Positions 1 to 8,876 are shown, counted from the first letter of the stretch. The stretch: 64,000 nucleotides of DNA from an uncultured Lachnospiraceae bacterium (GCA_910579465.1 CAJTUB010000001.1:248001-312000), one strand, 5' to 3'. The notes: generated from the sequence alone by a model not told the origin. Program-made: numbers and translations.

Positions 1-86
1 CCCACGACCATTCCATTTTAAAGGAGGCGGACCGCGTCATTGAAATCTGGGACGGTGAGATTTCCGAAAAGGGGGCGGTACAATGA
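1..86 (+). CDS. ABC transporter ATP-binding protein, C-terminal end (partial)
   Basis: Only the last 27 codons are in the window; the frame opens at position 3 with His-Asp-His-Ser. This matches the H-loop (usually THD) of ABC ATPases, followed by a typical tail (EADRVIEIWDGEIS). The TGA stop overlaps the ATG of the next gene (ATGA at 83-86), so the two are translationally coupled. It would supply ATP hydrolysis for the FtsX-like permease that follows. The family call rests on the H-loop, the tail and the neighbour, since the Walker motifs lie outside the window. Confidence 0.8.
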   Translation, partial: HDHSILKEADRVIEIWDGEISEKGAVQ

Positions 87-1186
87 ATCCCTTTCGCGCG
101 GGCTATTTTGTACTCCGGAATATGCGCCGGATGACTGCGGTGCTTCTTATGATTGCAATGACGGGTCTGCTTTATGTGGGCGGGAGCTATCTTTCCAATA
201 TTGAGGTAGAGTTTGCGAAAGAAATGGAGCAGTACCGGGATTTTGCGTTTGTTTCGGATAACGGGGAGGATACGGACGGGGACCAGCTGCAGGCGCTTCT
301 TGCGGAAGCGGAGGCGGACGGGCTGCTAAGGCTGTATCCGGTGGGCGCAAATAGCTTCATGTTTCCGACGACGCTGGGCTTCCGGAACGGTGATTATGCG
401 TTCAGCTATACGACGGAGGATTTTTTGTGGGTGAACCGGCGTATGGGACTGGTAGAGGACGAAACGGTGATTATGGATAATACGCTGTTTGTTTCAGAAC
501 GTCAGGCAAGGTATCTCGGCCTGGAGGACGGGGGACTGTTTACGGAAAACAGGGACGAGGCGGTGTTTTATTACGGGGAGCGTCCTTACCGTGTCAGGCT
601 CGTTCCGGTGGACTGCTTTTTTATGTGTCTGGTCGCAGAGGATTCGGCGTTCAATTCCTTTTATCATCTTGCATGGAGTGGGGAAGGGAGCAGGGAAGCC
701 TTTACGGAGAGGCTGACGGAGCTCGGGGAAAGGTATGATAAGCTGAAAATAGAACGTTATGAGGAACGGCAGGAAAGACTGATGGAGAGCTTTGCAATCA
801 ACAGCGTTATTTTTGTAAGCATTATTGCGGTAGTGACCTGTGTGTTTTTTATTACAATCAATGCGGTACTGGTCGGAATCTATGATAAGCGGGCGTCAGA
901 GTTTATCCTATATGAAAGCATCGGGATTCCGAGACGCCGGATTTACCGGAAGGTTGTAGGGGAATTGCTGTTGATTACCGGAATCGGCATGGTGCTCGGA
1001 ATCGTACTTGCCTTTCTTACGATTACGCTCCTGAACCTGTTTGTGTACCATAAAAGCGGGCTGCAGCTCTATTATTATCATCCGTGGTCGCTGTACTCGT
1101 GGCTTTTGTGCAACGGGATGATTCTGGTTCCGAGTATCTTTATCAGGCTCCGCGGAATTGCGAGGGGGCAAAAAAGGCTCATTTGA
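83..1186 (+). CDS. FtsX-like ABC transporter permease
   Basis: A 367-residue membrane protein with one hydrophobic segment near residues 19-37, a hydrophilic external region of about 200 residues, and three further segments near 235-265, 294-323 and 334-356. This four-helix layout is that of FtsX/MacB-type permeases, which pass force or substrate across the membrane rather than form a classical channel. The start overlaps the stop of the ATPase gene, so the pair forms one transporter. A MacB-type system handling peptides or lipoproteins is possible, but no substrate can be read from the sequence. The gene is followed by a long inverted repeat rather than a simple terminator. Confidence 0.85.
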   Translation: MNPFRAGYFVLRNMRRMTAVLLMIAMTGLLYVGGSYLSNIEVEFAKEMEQYRDFAFVSDNGEDTDGDQLQALLAEAEADGLLRLYPVGANSFMFPTTLGFRNGDYAFSYTTEDFLWVNRRMGLVEDETVIMDNTLFVSERQARYLGLEDGGLFTENRDEAVFYYGERPYRVRLVPVDCFFMCLVAEDSAFNSFYHLAWSGEGSREAFTERLTELGERYDKLKIERYEERQERLMESFAINSVIFVSIIAVVTCVFFITINAVLVGIYDKRASEFILYESIGIPRRRIYRKVVGELLLITGIGMVLGIVLAFLTITLLNLFVYHKSGLQLYYYHPWSLYSWLLCNGMILVPSIFIRLRGIARGQKRLI

Positions 1187-1214
1187 GATTTCTGCATTTT
1201 GCATTCCCCTTTGT

Positions 1215-1399
1215 GCGCAGGAGGCTGTATGGCATTTTATTTTTGCAGGCGCAACACTCCGCCGGACTTCCTCCAAGTACCGCTAAGCCGCTCGGGTGCG
1301 TCCTCGCGCCTAAGCGGTACTAGGAGGCGATTCCGGTTCCGCTAAAAACGCGGTCCTTCGGACAAATGCAAAAATAAGATGCCATACAGCCTCCTGTGC
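1215..1399. repeat. 185-bp long inverted repeat after the permease gene
   Basis: The arms at 1215-1247 and 1367-1399 are 33 nt each and are reverse complements with two mismatches (arm core GGAGGCTGTATGGCAT). Between them lies a further hairpin built on AGTACCGCT ... AGCGGTACT. The whole can fold into a large cruciform or RNA hairpin. It may be a non-autonomous palindromic mobile element or a mRNA-stabilising/termination structure. No second copy was seen in the window. Confidence 0.7.
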
Positions 1400-1434
1400 A
1401 TTCCAAGGTTGCTTAAAAATGCGGAAACTCAAGG

Positions 1435-1463
1435 TTGACATCGCTTGGAAATAAGCCTACAAT
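1435..1463 (+). promoter_or_regulatory. Consensus promoter for the SGNH hydrolase gene
   Basis: TTGACA at 1435-1440 and TACAAT at 1458-1463, separated by exactly 17 bp. It lies about 56 bp upstream of the ATG at 1519, just after the long inverted repeat. An in-frame TTG within the -35 box is therefore not the start codon. Confidence 0.85.
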
Positions 1464-1518
1464 AAAGATACAAAAGAGTGGCTTATGGGCCTTTCAGGAA
1501 AAGCGAGGAGGAAAAGAA

Positions 1519-2772
1519 ATGGCAGAGGAAAAGGAAAAGAAGCCGTTTGTTCCGGAGAATCCGGACAGGATGCCGACGGAGGGAGCAGGCAGTCTGGCGG
1601 AGGATTGTCCGAGGTATGCGGCGGATGCTGCATCGGACTGGTATCAGACCTTATTGGCGAATGCGCAGATGAATCTTGGAAACAACAAGCGTTTAAAGGC
1701 AGTGATAAAAAGGGCACAGGCAGGAGAGCAGATTACGGTTGCGTCCATCGGCGGCTCCATTACCGAGGGGGCAGGGGCTGTCCGGTATCAGCAGTGCTAT
1801 GCCTACCAGACCTATGAAAGCTTCAAAAACGCTTACGGTGCAGGGGACGGCTCCAACGTGCATTTTGTCAATGCAGGGGTCGGCGGTACGCCGTCTACGT
1901 TCGGACTGCTCCGGTATCAGCGGGATATCGTGGCAAGGGTCACGGATGACGACGGACTTCCGGATATCGTACTTGTGGAATATGCCGTGAATGACGGAGA
2001 GGAGCCGACCGGACACGGCTGTTATGAGTCGCTTGTAAAGCAGATTTTACAGCAGCCGAACCATCCGGTAGTGATTCTGGTCTTTGCCGTATTCCCGACA
2101 GGGTATACGCTGCAGGAGGAGTTAAAGAAGGTCGGCAGTACCTATGACCTTATGATGGTAAGCACGAAAAACGGCGCATTCCCGTTTGTCGGGGATAAGT
2201 GGACCTCTGAGGAGTTCTTCTATGATATCTATCACCCGACGACGTTAGGACATAAGGTAATGGCGGACTGTATCTTCCATACGATAAAGGCAGCGGCAGA
2301 GCAGCCGGAAGCGGCTTCGGACATCAATCTGGACGTGCCTCCGGCATACAGCACCGCTTACATCGGACTGAAAACTATTTTTAAGGATCAGTACGGAGAG
2401 GAGCTTAAGCTTTCGTGCGGAAGCTTTGACAAGGATGACGACAAGACTTACCGGAACCTTCCGATCGGGATATTGTATGCGAAGAATTTTTATCATACTG
2501 CCGGAAACGAAAGTCTGACCTTTGAGGCTGTCTGCAAAAACCTTCTGCTTGCGTACCGCTCGGTCAATGATGAGAAATATGGAAAAATTGACATTTATGT
2601 GGACGGCAGGAAGGTGAAAACCATCAACGGCAATACCGGAAGCTGGGGACAGTCCGTGACGGACCTGATTTTTGCAGAGGACACGGCGGCAAAGCATACC
2701 GTAGAGATTAAGATGGCGCCGGGAGATGAGGAAAAGCACTTTACGATTACCTGTATGGGATATACGGAGTAA
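1519..2772 (+). CDS. SGNH/GDSL-family hydrolase
   Basis: The start at 1519 is chosen because GAGGAGG lies 6-12 nt upstream and a consensus promoter lies before it; the product is 417 residues. SGNH blocks are visible: nucleophile Ser80 in GGSITEG, Gly in NAGVGGT (about 119-124), Asn158 in EYAVNDG, and Asp236-x-x-His239 in DIYHPTTLGH. These enzymes are esterases, often removing acetyl groups from polysaccharides. About 150 C-terminal residues beyond the catalytic fold look like a beta-rich accessory domain, perhaps carbohydrate binding. There is no signal peptide, so a cytoplasmic or non-classical location is likely. It is monocistronic and closed by a terminator. The substrate is unknown; the nearby LicD genes suggest surface glycan metabolism. 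Confidence 0.88.
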   Translation: MAEEKEKKPFVPENPDRMPTEGAGSLAEDCPRYAADAASDWYQTLLANAQMNLGNNKRLKAVIKRAQAGEQITVASIGGSITEGAGAVRYQQCYAYQTYESFKNAYGAGDGSNVHFVNAGVGGTPSTFGLLRYQRDIVARVTDDDGLPDIVLVEYAVNDGEEPTGHGCYESLVKQILQQPNHPVVILVFAVFPTGYTLQEELKKVGSTYDLMMVSTKNGAFPFVGDKWTSEEFFYDIYHPTTLGHKVMADCIFHTIKAAAEQPEAASDINLDVPPAYSTAYIGLKTIFKDQYGEELKLSCGSFDKDDDKTYRNLPIGILYAKNFYHTAGNESLTFEAVCKNLLLAYRSVNDEKYGKIDIYVDGRKVKTINGNTGSWGQSVTDLIFAEDTAAKHTVEIKMAPGDEEKHFTITCMGYTE

Positions 2773-2781
2773 AACAGATAG

Positions 2782-2817
2782 AAAAGGGGCCGTGCTTTGC
2801 GCACAGCCCCTTTTTTC
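2782..2817 (+). terminator. Rho-independent terminator, probably bidirectional
   Basis: Stem AAAAGGGGC/GCCCCTTTT with an inner GTGC/GCAC pairing around a TTTGC loop, followed by six T. It ends the SGNH gene. The A-run on the other side means it could also stop the minus-strand gene that ends at 2825. Confidence 0.85.
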
Positions 2818-2824
2818 AGTGCTT

Positions 2825-3100
2825 TTAGCAGCCACAACCGCATCCGCCGTTGTTGTTGCCACAGCCGCATCCGCATCCGCCGCAGAACAGAAGCAGAAGG
2901 ATGATAATCCAGCAGCAGTCGCCGCCGAAGCCGCCGCCGACACCGTTGCCGCCACCGCATCCGCAGTCGCAGTCATTGCCGCCGCCAACACCATTGCCAC
3001 ATCCGCATCCGCCGCAGCAGAACAGAAGTAAAAGGATAATAATCCAGCAGCATCCACCGTTGTTTCCGCCGCCCATTCCACAATTAGATAAGTTTCCCAT
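2825..3100 (-). CDS. Cys/Gly-rich small protein with two hydrophobic Cys-flanked segments
   Basis: A 91-residue protein made of two copies of one module: a CCWIIILLLLFC hydrophobic segment followed by a Gly/Cys-rich stretch such as CGGCGCG. The minus-strand ATG at 3100 has GGAGG eight bases upstream, supporting translation despite the unusual composition. Clostridial genomes carry short proteins of this type under the name 'chorion class high-cysteine HCB protein 13', though no function is established. The composition suggests a membrane-associated or cross-linked structural protein, perhaps spore-related. A CATACGATA box upstream on the minus strand (3133-3141) resembles the -10 of sporulation sigma factors, which is only suggestive. 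The repetitive DNA also opens plus-strand shadow frames, which I discount. Confidence 0.7.
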   Translation of the reverse strand: MGNLSNCGMGGGNNGGCCWIIILLLLFCCGGCGCGNGVGGGNDCDCGCGGGNGVGGGFGGDCCWIIILLLLFCGGCGCGCGNNNGGCGCGC

Positions 3101-3150
3101 GAAGATTTCCTCCGGAATTTTTATTTACAACATATCGTATGCGCCCCTGC

Positions 3151-3180
3151 TTGACTGTGTTTCTGGTGTTCCGTTATATT
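3151..3180 (+). promoter_or_regulatory. Promoter for the GT2-LicD operon
   Basis: TTGACT at 3151-3156 and TATATT at 3175-3180 with an 18-bp spacer, about 90 bp before the GT2-LicD start. It probably serves the surface-glycan run up to the MATE gene. Confidence 0.6.
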
Positions 3181-3268
3181 TTTTCAGGAAAAATTCTGCC
3201 CGGGGATTTTCTTCTTGTAAATCCCGATGCAGTGATGTATGATAAAAGGGAAAAGCAAGGAGGTGTCT

Positions 3269-5149
3269 ATGAAGCGGCCTGATGTGATAATACCGGTTTA
3301 CAAAGCGGATAAAAGATTGGAGCAGGCGCTGGCAATGCTGCTACAGCAGACGGTACGCCCGGCGAAGATTATTTTAATGAATACAGAAGCAGATGGATTT
3401 ACGGCAGAGGACCTGAAAAGGCGTGTGGGAAGAGTCGCCGTAAAGCATGACAGTGACAGGAGCACTCCGGTGGATATCCGGATTGTCCGTGTGAAGAAGA
3501 AGGACTATGACCACGGCGGTACAAGAAATCTTGCGGTGCGCCGCTATTCGGAGGCAGAGTTTTTTCTCTGTATGACACAGGATGTCGTCCCGGCGGATAT
3601 TTTTCTGATAGAAAAACTTTTGCAGTGCTTCCAGGATGAGCGGACAGGGGCGGCGTATGCAAGGCAGATGGCAGACGAGAGTGCGGATTTTACGGAGCAG
3701 TATCTGCGGCTTCACAATTATCCGTCTGTTTCCATGAAGAAGACCAAAGAGGAGAAGGAACGTCTCGGGATTAAGACCTATATGATTTCCAATGCCTGCG
3801 CGATGTACCGTCGCAGCCGTTATGACGCGCTGGGCGGATTTGCAGATGATACGATTTTTAATGAAGATATGCTGTTTGGTGCGTCGTTAGTTGAGGCAGG
3901 GGATGCGATTGCCTACTGCGCACCGGCACGGGTGTACCATACACATCACTATGGATTAAAGACGCAGTTCCAGAGAAGCTTTGACCTTGCCGTATCGCAG
4001 GCAGACCATTCGGAGGTGTTCCGGCAGGTAAGCTCGGAGCGGGAAGGGCTCCGCTATGTAAAGGGTGCGGCAGAATACTGTATTTCGCAGAGGCGTTATG
4101 GAGACCTGGTAAGCTTTCTTGCGGACGCGGCGGCGCGCTATACAGGTTATTTCTGCGGAAAGCATTACCGGCTTTTACCGGAGCGGGCAGTGCTTGCCTG
4201 TACCCTGCAGCCTGCCTACTGGCAGAAGAAAAAGGGCGGTACGGCAGAGAAAGAGAGTACGGAGGCAGGAGGAAAAGCAGAAGAGGATGGGACAGACAAG
4301 GAAGTCCTTGCAAGGCTGCATGCGCTGGAACTGGATGCCCTGAAGGCATTTCTGGCGCTCTGTGAACAGTACGGGCTCCGCTATTATGCAATTGGCGGCA
4401 CGCTGTTGGGTGCGGTACGGCACAAGGGCTTTATTCCGTGGGATGATGATGTGGACCTTGCGATGCCGCGGGCGGATTACGACAGGTTAATTGAGTTAGT
4501 AAAGTCGGGAGAGGCAGAAGCGGCTCTGGACGGGAAATATAAAATCGAAAGCTGGCAGACAGATAAGGATTTTAAGAGCTATTTTGCAAAAATCAGCTCG
4601 ACCGAAGTGGAAATTTACGAGGAATTGTTAGAGGATACGACAAAGCGGCGCGGGTATCTGATTGACCTTCTGCCGATTGACGGAACCCCGGAGGGGGAAA
4701 TGGCAAGGCGCATTTATTATGCGAAGGCGATGGGACTGCGGTTTCTTTGTGGTACAGCCAATGTGCATACCGGAATCCGCACCAGCCGTCCGAAATGGGA
4801 GCAGGGGGTACTCCGTGCGGTGCGTGCCCTGCGGCTGTACCGCCTGATTAACGTAAAGCGTGTGTACCGTGCAATGGATAAGCTGTTCCGGAAGCAGGAT
4901 GCAGAGCATGCCTCCTGTGCCGGTACGCTGACGGGTGCATATAAGATAAAGGAGATTGTGCCGCGGAGCTTTTTCGGTGAGACCTATGACGAGTGCAGCC
5001 TGTGGGAGTTTGAAGGAGTTACGCTGCGTGGACCGGTGCGTTGGGAAGAGTATCTTACGCATATGTTCGGCAGCTACCGGGAGCTTCCGCCGGAGACAGA
5101 GCGGAAGGTGCATTATAAACCGTGCATATTGGAAAAGGGAAAGGAATAG
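3269..5149 (+). CDS. Bifunctional GT2 glycosyltransferase - LicD phosphotransferase fusion
   Basis: The start at 3269 is chosen for the AAGGAGGTG site just upstream, giving 626 residues. The N-terminal part (about 1-260) is a GT-A fold: IIPVYKADKRLEQAL, then a MTQDVVPAD acidic motif, like GT2 family members that add sugars to surface polymers. A charged linker (about 315-345) joins it to a LicD/FKTN-type nucleotidyltransferase-fold domain with YAIGGTLLGAVRHKG and IPWDDDVDLAMPR (about 370-400). Known LicD proteins transfer phosphocholine or related phospho-groups to glycans. The fusion suggests one polypeptide adds a sugar and then decorates it. The next gene is a second LicD. The exact sugar and phosphoryl donor cannot be read. 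Confidence 0.85.
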   Translation: MKRPDVIIPVYKADKRLEQALAMLLQQTVRPAKIILMNTEADGFTAEDLKRRVGRVAVKHDSDRSTPVDIRIVRVKKKDYDHGGTRNLAVRRYSEAEFFLCMTQDVVPADIFLIEKLLQCFQDERTGAAYARQMADESADFTEQYLRLHNYPSVSMKKTKEEKERLGIKTYMISNACAMYRRSRYDALGGFADDTIFNEDMLFGASLVEAGDAIAYCAPARVYHTHHYGLKTQFQRSFDLAVSQADHSEVFRQVSSEREGLRYVKGAAEYCISQRRYGDLVSFLADAAARYTGYFCGKHYRLLPERAVLACTLQPAYWQKKKGGTAEKESTEAGGKAEEDGTDKEVLARLHALELDALKAFLALCEQYGLRYYAIGGTLLGAVRHKGFIPWDDDVDLAMPRADYDRLIELVKSGEAEAALDGKYKIESWQTDKDFKSYFAKISSTEVEIYEELLEDTTKRRGYLIDLLPIDGTPEGEMARRIYYAKAMGLRFLCGTANVHTGIRTSRPKWEQGVLRAVRALRLYRLINVKRVYRAMDKLFRKQDAEHASCAGTLTGAYKIKEIVPRSFFGETYDECSLWEFEGVTLRGPVRWEEYLTHMFGSYRELPPETERKVHYKPCILEKGKE

Positions 5150-5155
5150 GCTTCC

Positions 5156-6112
5156 ATGACAAAGCTGCAGGAAAAGATTTTTGAGCTTATGAAGGTGTTT
5201 GACCGGCTTTGCCGGGACAATGCCCTCTGCTACTATATGTTAGGCGGGACGATGTTAGGAGCAGTCCGCCACAAGGGGTTTATTCCGTGGGATGACGATG
5301 CGGATTTCGGGCTGCCGCGGAAGGATTATGAGCGGCTGCTCGCACTGCCCAAGGAGGCGTTTCCGCAAGGCTTCCGGCTGCGGCATTTTTCGAAGGAGGC
5401 GGGCGTGCCGTATGCGTTTGCCCGGCTGGAGGATGAGAATACGACCTGCATTGAGGCGCGCAGAAGCGGAAGCGGCTATACCGGCGGGGTCTATATTGAT
5501 ATTTTCCCGTTGGATGCGGATAGCAGTATTCCTGTCCTCCGTCGGTGGAAGGAATGGCGCGTGAAGCTTATAAAAAAGCTTTTATATGCACATATTGCAG
5601 AGGAAGGAAGGGTAACGAATCCGCTGAAGCGCATTGTAATGAAGGCGGCGGTCAGGAAAACAAGGCAGGAAGCGCTGGTGGTCCGGCTGGATGCCATGGT
5701 TTCGGCTTACGGAAGAAAGCATGGCTTCGGACGGCGTCTGTTACGGGGAGAGGCAAGGCTTTCGAACTACCTCGGACACTGGGGACGCAGGGAGTCGGTT
5801 CCGCAGGGTGTATTTGACGGGAAAGGCGGACAGCGGGAATATACCGTATTTGACTGGCGGCGCGGCGAGCGGATTGCGGCTCCGTCAGGCGGCAGGGAGT
5901 ATGAGTTTGAAGGAAGCCGTTTCTTCGGAGCGGCAGACAGCGCGGCGTATCTGACGGCACTATACGGAGCGGATTATATGACGCCTCCTCCGGAGGAGGA
6001 ACGGGAAGGACATCCGGCAGCGGTAGTAGAGCTTTCCACGCCGTACCGACAGGAGAGCGGGGAAAGCGATGCAGGAAAAGCGGACCGGGAAAGGAAAAGT
6101 CCGGAGGAATAA
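5156..6112 (+). CDS. LicD family phosphotransferase
   Basis: A 318-residue stand-alone LicD-type protein beginning six bases after the previous stop, so cotranscribed. The signature is almost the same as in the upstream fusion: MLGGTMLGAVRHKG and IPWDDDADFGLPRKDY (about residues 28-60), carrying the acidic residues that bind metal in this fold. Family members transfer phosphocholine or similar phospho-substituents to cell-surface glycans. The C-terminal 40 residues are rich in Glu, Lys and Arg and look disordered. Two LicD domains in tandem may modify two positions or two sugars. Substrate identity is inferred only from the family. Confidence 0.85.
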   Translation: MTKLQEKIFELMKVFDRLCRDNALCYYMLGGTMLGAVRHKGFIPWDDDADFGLPRKDYERLLALPKEAFPQGFRLRHFSKEAGVPYAFARLEDENTTCIEARRSGSGYTGGVYIDIFPLDADSSIPVLRRWKEWRVKLIKKLLYAHIAEEGRVTNPLKRIVMKAAVRKTRQEALVVRLDAMVSAYGRKHGFGRRLLRGEARLSNYLGHWGRRESVPQGVFDGKGGQREYTVFDWRRGERIAAPSGGREYEFEGSRFFGAADSAAYLTALYGADYMTPPPEEEREGHPAAVVELSTPYRQESGESDAGKADRERKSPEE

Positions 6113-6184
6113 GAGGGATACGGGGTCGTAGAATTGTAAGAAAAGCGGGACATGAAACAGAAAAGAGTACAGGAGGATTCTGTA

Positions 6185-7411
6185 ATGAAGTATGAAGAGG
6201 CGTTAAAGAAGGTAAGGGAATACGGGCAGGAGCATATACTGCAGTATTATGACGAGCTGTCCGGAGAGGAAAAGGAGGCGCTGCTGCGCCAGATAGAGCA
6301 GACGGATTTTTCCGTTCTTTTGAAGGCGTCCGAGCGGGAAAAGAAGCAGAAGAGGGGTGTTATTACACCGATAGGCGCAATGAAGCTTCCGGAAATCGAG
6401 GAAGGAAGGAGTGCCTATACGGCAAAGGGAATCGGGCTGCTGCGTGCCGGAAAGGTCGGCGCGGTGCTGTTAGCAGGCGGTATGGGGACCAGGCTCGGCT
6501 CGGATAACCCGAAGGGGATGTATAATATCGGTCTGACGAAGGAGGTCTACATTTTCGAGCGGCTGTTCCGCAATCTTTTAGATGTAGTGGAGCAGACCGG
6601 GAACTATATCCATCTGTTTATTATGACGAGTGAGAAGAACCATGAGAAAACAACGGCATTTTTAAAGGAGAAGAACTATTTCGGCTATGCGCCGGAGTAT
6701 GTCAGCTTCTTTATGCAGGATATGGCACCGGCATCCGATTACAACGGAAAGGTCTATATGGAGCAGAAGGGGCTGATTTCCGCGTCTCCGAACGGGAACG
6801 GCGGCTGGTTTTCCTCAATGAAGCGCGCAGGCATTCTGGATACGGTGCATAAGGCAGGGATTGAGTGGCTGAATATTTTTGCCGTGGACAATGTGCTGCA
6901 GCGGATTGCAGACCCTTGCTTTGTCGGTGCGGTTGCAGAAAAGAACTGTGCGGTAGGAGCAAAGGTCATCCGGAAGGTGGAGCCGGGGGAAAAGGTAGGC
7001 TCCATCTGCCTTGAGGACGGCAGACCGTCTATTGTCGAATATTATGAGCTGACGAAGGAAATGGCGGAGGAGAAGGACGCGGCAGGAGAGCCGGCATACA
7101 ATTACGGCGTTATCCTGAACTATCTGTTCCGTGTAAAGGATCTGGAGGAAATCGTAGGACAGGAGATGCCGCTGCATATTGTAGAGAAGAAGATTCCGTA
7201 TCTGAACGAAGCGGGTGAGACGGTGAAGCCGGAGCAGCCGAACGGGTATAAGTATGAGAGTCTTGTGCTTGATATGATTCATATGCTGGATAGCTGTCTG
7301 GTCTATGAGGTGGTGCGGGAAAAGGAGTTTGCCCCGATTAAGAACCTGACCGGTACGGATTCCGTGGAAAGCGCAAGGGCATTGTTGAAGTTAAACGGAA
7401 TTGAACTGTAA
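6185..7411 (+). CDS. UDPGP-family UTP--sugar-1-phosphate uridylyltransferase
   Basis: The start at 6185 follows an AGGAGG box at 6171-6176, giving 408 residues. The nucleotide-binding signature LLAGGMGTRLG followed by NPKGMYNIG (about residues 95-118) is that of the eukaryotic-like UDPGP group (UDP-N-acetylglucosamine or UDP-galactose pyrophosphorylases), not the bacterial GalU/GlmU type. It should convert a sugar-1-phosphate and UTP to UDP-sugar and pyrophosphate in the cytoplasm. NVLQRIADP and a late NGYKYESLVLDM sequence fit the same family. Placed after two LicD genes, it probably supplies an activated sugar for the surface glycan, although a general UDP-GlcNAc/UDP-GalNAc role is also possible. 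Confidence 0.85.
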   Translation: MKYEEALKKVREYGQEHILQYYDELSGEEKEALLRQIEQTDFSVLLKASEREKKQKRGVITPIGAMKLPEIEEGRSAYTAKGIGLLRAGKVGAVLLAGGMGTRLGSDNPKGMYNIGLTKEVYIFERLFRNLLDVVEQTGNYIHLFIMTSEKNHEKTTAFLKEKNYFGYAPEYVSFFMQDMAPASDYNGKVYMEQKGLISASPNGNGGWFSSMKRAGILDTVHKAGIEWLNIFAVDNVLQRIADPCFVGAVAEKNCAVGAKVIRKVEPGEKVGSICLEDGRPSIVEYYELTKEMAEEKDAAGEPAYNYGVILNYLFRVKDLEEIVGQEMPLHIVEKKIPYLNEAGETVKPEQPNGYKYESLVLDMIHMLDSCLVYEVVREKEFAPIKNLTGTDSVESARALLKLNGIEL

Positions 7412-7470
7412 CCCGGAACAGGACTGCGGCGCAGGGACAGATTCCGGAATATCAGTTGAGGTAGCAGGGC

Positions 7471-8871
7471 ATGGATAAAAAAACGCGTCAGAAGCGTTCG
7501 TGGGCTATGGCAGGCGTTATTCTCGGGCTTGCCTGGCCTACGATGTTAGAACAGGTTATGCAGACCGCGGTGCAGTATATCGATACCGCGATGGTCGGCG
7601 CGTTAGGCACACAGGCTACGGCTGCCGTCGGTGCGACCAGCACGGTCGGGTGGCTCGTATTCAGTACGGTTTCCGCCATCGGTACAGGATTTTTAGCGGT
7701 TATCGCAAGGGCGTGCGGCGCAGACGACAGGTCTGCCGCGCGGCATATCGCGTCTCAGGCAGTATTGCTCGTCTTAGTGACCGGGACCGTGTTTACCGTG
7801 CTGACGCTGTCGCTCAGTGGGCGCATCCCGGTCTGGATGCAGGTGGATAAGGGGATACAAAAGCTTGCCTCCACCTATTTTTTTATTCTGTATCTGCCGA
7901 TGCTGCCACGGACGGCAAGCTCGATTTTCGGGACGGTGCTCCGGGCGGCGGGAGATACGAAGACGCCGATGAAGGTCGGCGTGATTGTAAATATCATAAA
8001 TGTCGTGCTGAACTTTTTACTTATTTATCCGGTACGCACGGTTTCCCTGTTCGGTCTGGACGTTACCATACCGGGAGCGGGGCTTGGCGTAATCGGTGCG
8101 GCGGTGGCGAGTGCGGCTGCGTACGCCTGGGGCGGACTCCACAGCACGGTTGTCTTGTGGCGGCATCCGCTGGTTTCCCCGCGCGGGCAGAGGCTCCGCC
8201 CGGACAGGAAGATTTTAAAGTCGTGTATGCGGATTACGCTTCCGAATATGCTGCAGCGGTTTGGCACATCGCTTGGGTATGTTGCCTTTGCGTCGATGAT
8301 TAACTCGATCGGTGAGGTAGCGACTGCTGCGCATACGATTGCAAATACGGTGGAGTCCGCGTTTTATATTCCGGGCTACGGCATGCAGACCGCAGCGGCC
8401 ACTCTGGCAGGAAATGCGTATGGCGCGCGGGACGGCAGACGGATGAAGTCGCTCGCTTCTATGTTTATCCCAATTGAAATTGCCCTGATGGTGCTGTCCG
8501 GGACAGCCCTCTTTGTATCGGCGCCTGTGCTGGTGGGGCTGTTCTCGGACAACAGCCAGGTCATTGCCCTTGGAAGCAACGTCCTGCGCATGGTTGCGGT
8601 ATCGGAGCCTCTGTACGGCTTCTCCATTATTATCGAGGGCATGATGCTAGGCGTAGGAAAGACAAAGGCACCCTTTTTGTTCAACCTGACCGGAATGTGG
8701 GGAGTCCGCATTGTCTGTACCTTTTTCTGCACGCAGAGAATGGGAATGGGACTTACTGCAGCATGGGCATGTATGATTGCACATAATATGCTGCTGTTCG
8801 TCCTGTATCTGGTGTGCTATCTGAGAGGGACGTGGAATCCGCTAAAGGAGGAGAATGAGAATCCGTGCTAG
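7471..8871 (+). CDS. MATE family efflux transporter
   Basis: A 466-residue integral membrane protein with about twelve hydrophobic segments in two similar halves. The N-terminal WPTMLEQVMQT and MVGALGTQATAAV motifs and the matching half-repeat starting near LPNMLQRFGTS are typical of the MATE/MOP superfamily. Members exchange cations for drugs or metabolites; some relatives in the wider superfamily flip lipid-linked sugars. It starts 59 bp after the UDPGP gene on the same strand, so it may be the last gene of this operon, but a direct link to the glycan genes is only positional. A terminator follows. Confidence 0.9.
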   Translation: MDKKTRQKRSWAMAGVILGLAWPTMLEQVMQTAVQYIDTAMVGALGTQATAAVGATSTVGWLVFSTVSAIGTGFLAVIARACGADDRSAARHIASQAVLLVLVTGTVFTVLTLSLSGRIPVWMQVDKGIQKLASTYFFILYLPMLPRTASSIFGTVLRAAGDTKTPMKVGVIVNIINVVLNFLLIYPVRTVSLFGLDVTIPGAGLGVIGAAVASAAAYAWGGLHSTVVLWRHPLVSPRGQRLRPDRKILKSCMRITLPNMLQRFGTSLGYVAFASMINSIGEVATAAHTIANTVESAFYIPGYGMQTAAATLAGNAYGARDGRRMKSLASMFIPIEIALMVLSGTALFVSAPVLVGLFSDNSQVIALGSNVLRMVAVSEPLYGFSIIIEGMMLGVGKTKAPFLFNLTGMWGVRIVCTFFCTQRMGMGLTAAWACMIAHNMLLFVLYLVCYLRGTWNPLKEENENPC

Positions 8872-8876
8872 GAAGT

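Noticed and set aside
1435..1518. N-terminal extension of the SGNH hydrolase from a TTG at 1435
   Set aside because: The TTG is part of the -35 box of a perfect promoter; AGGAGG directs translation to 1519.
2726..3031. Plus-strand Ala-rich frame over the Cys-rich gene
   Set aside because: A low-complexity translation caused by GCC repeats; the minus-strand frame has a proper ribosome site.
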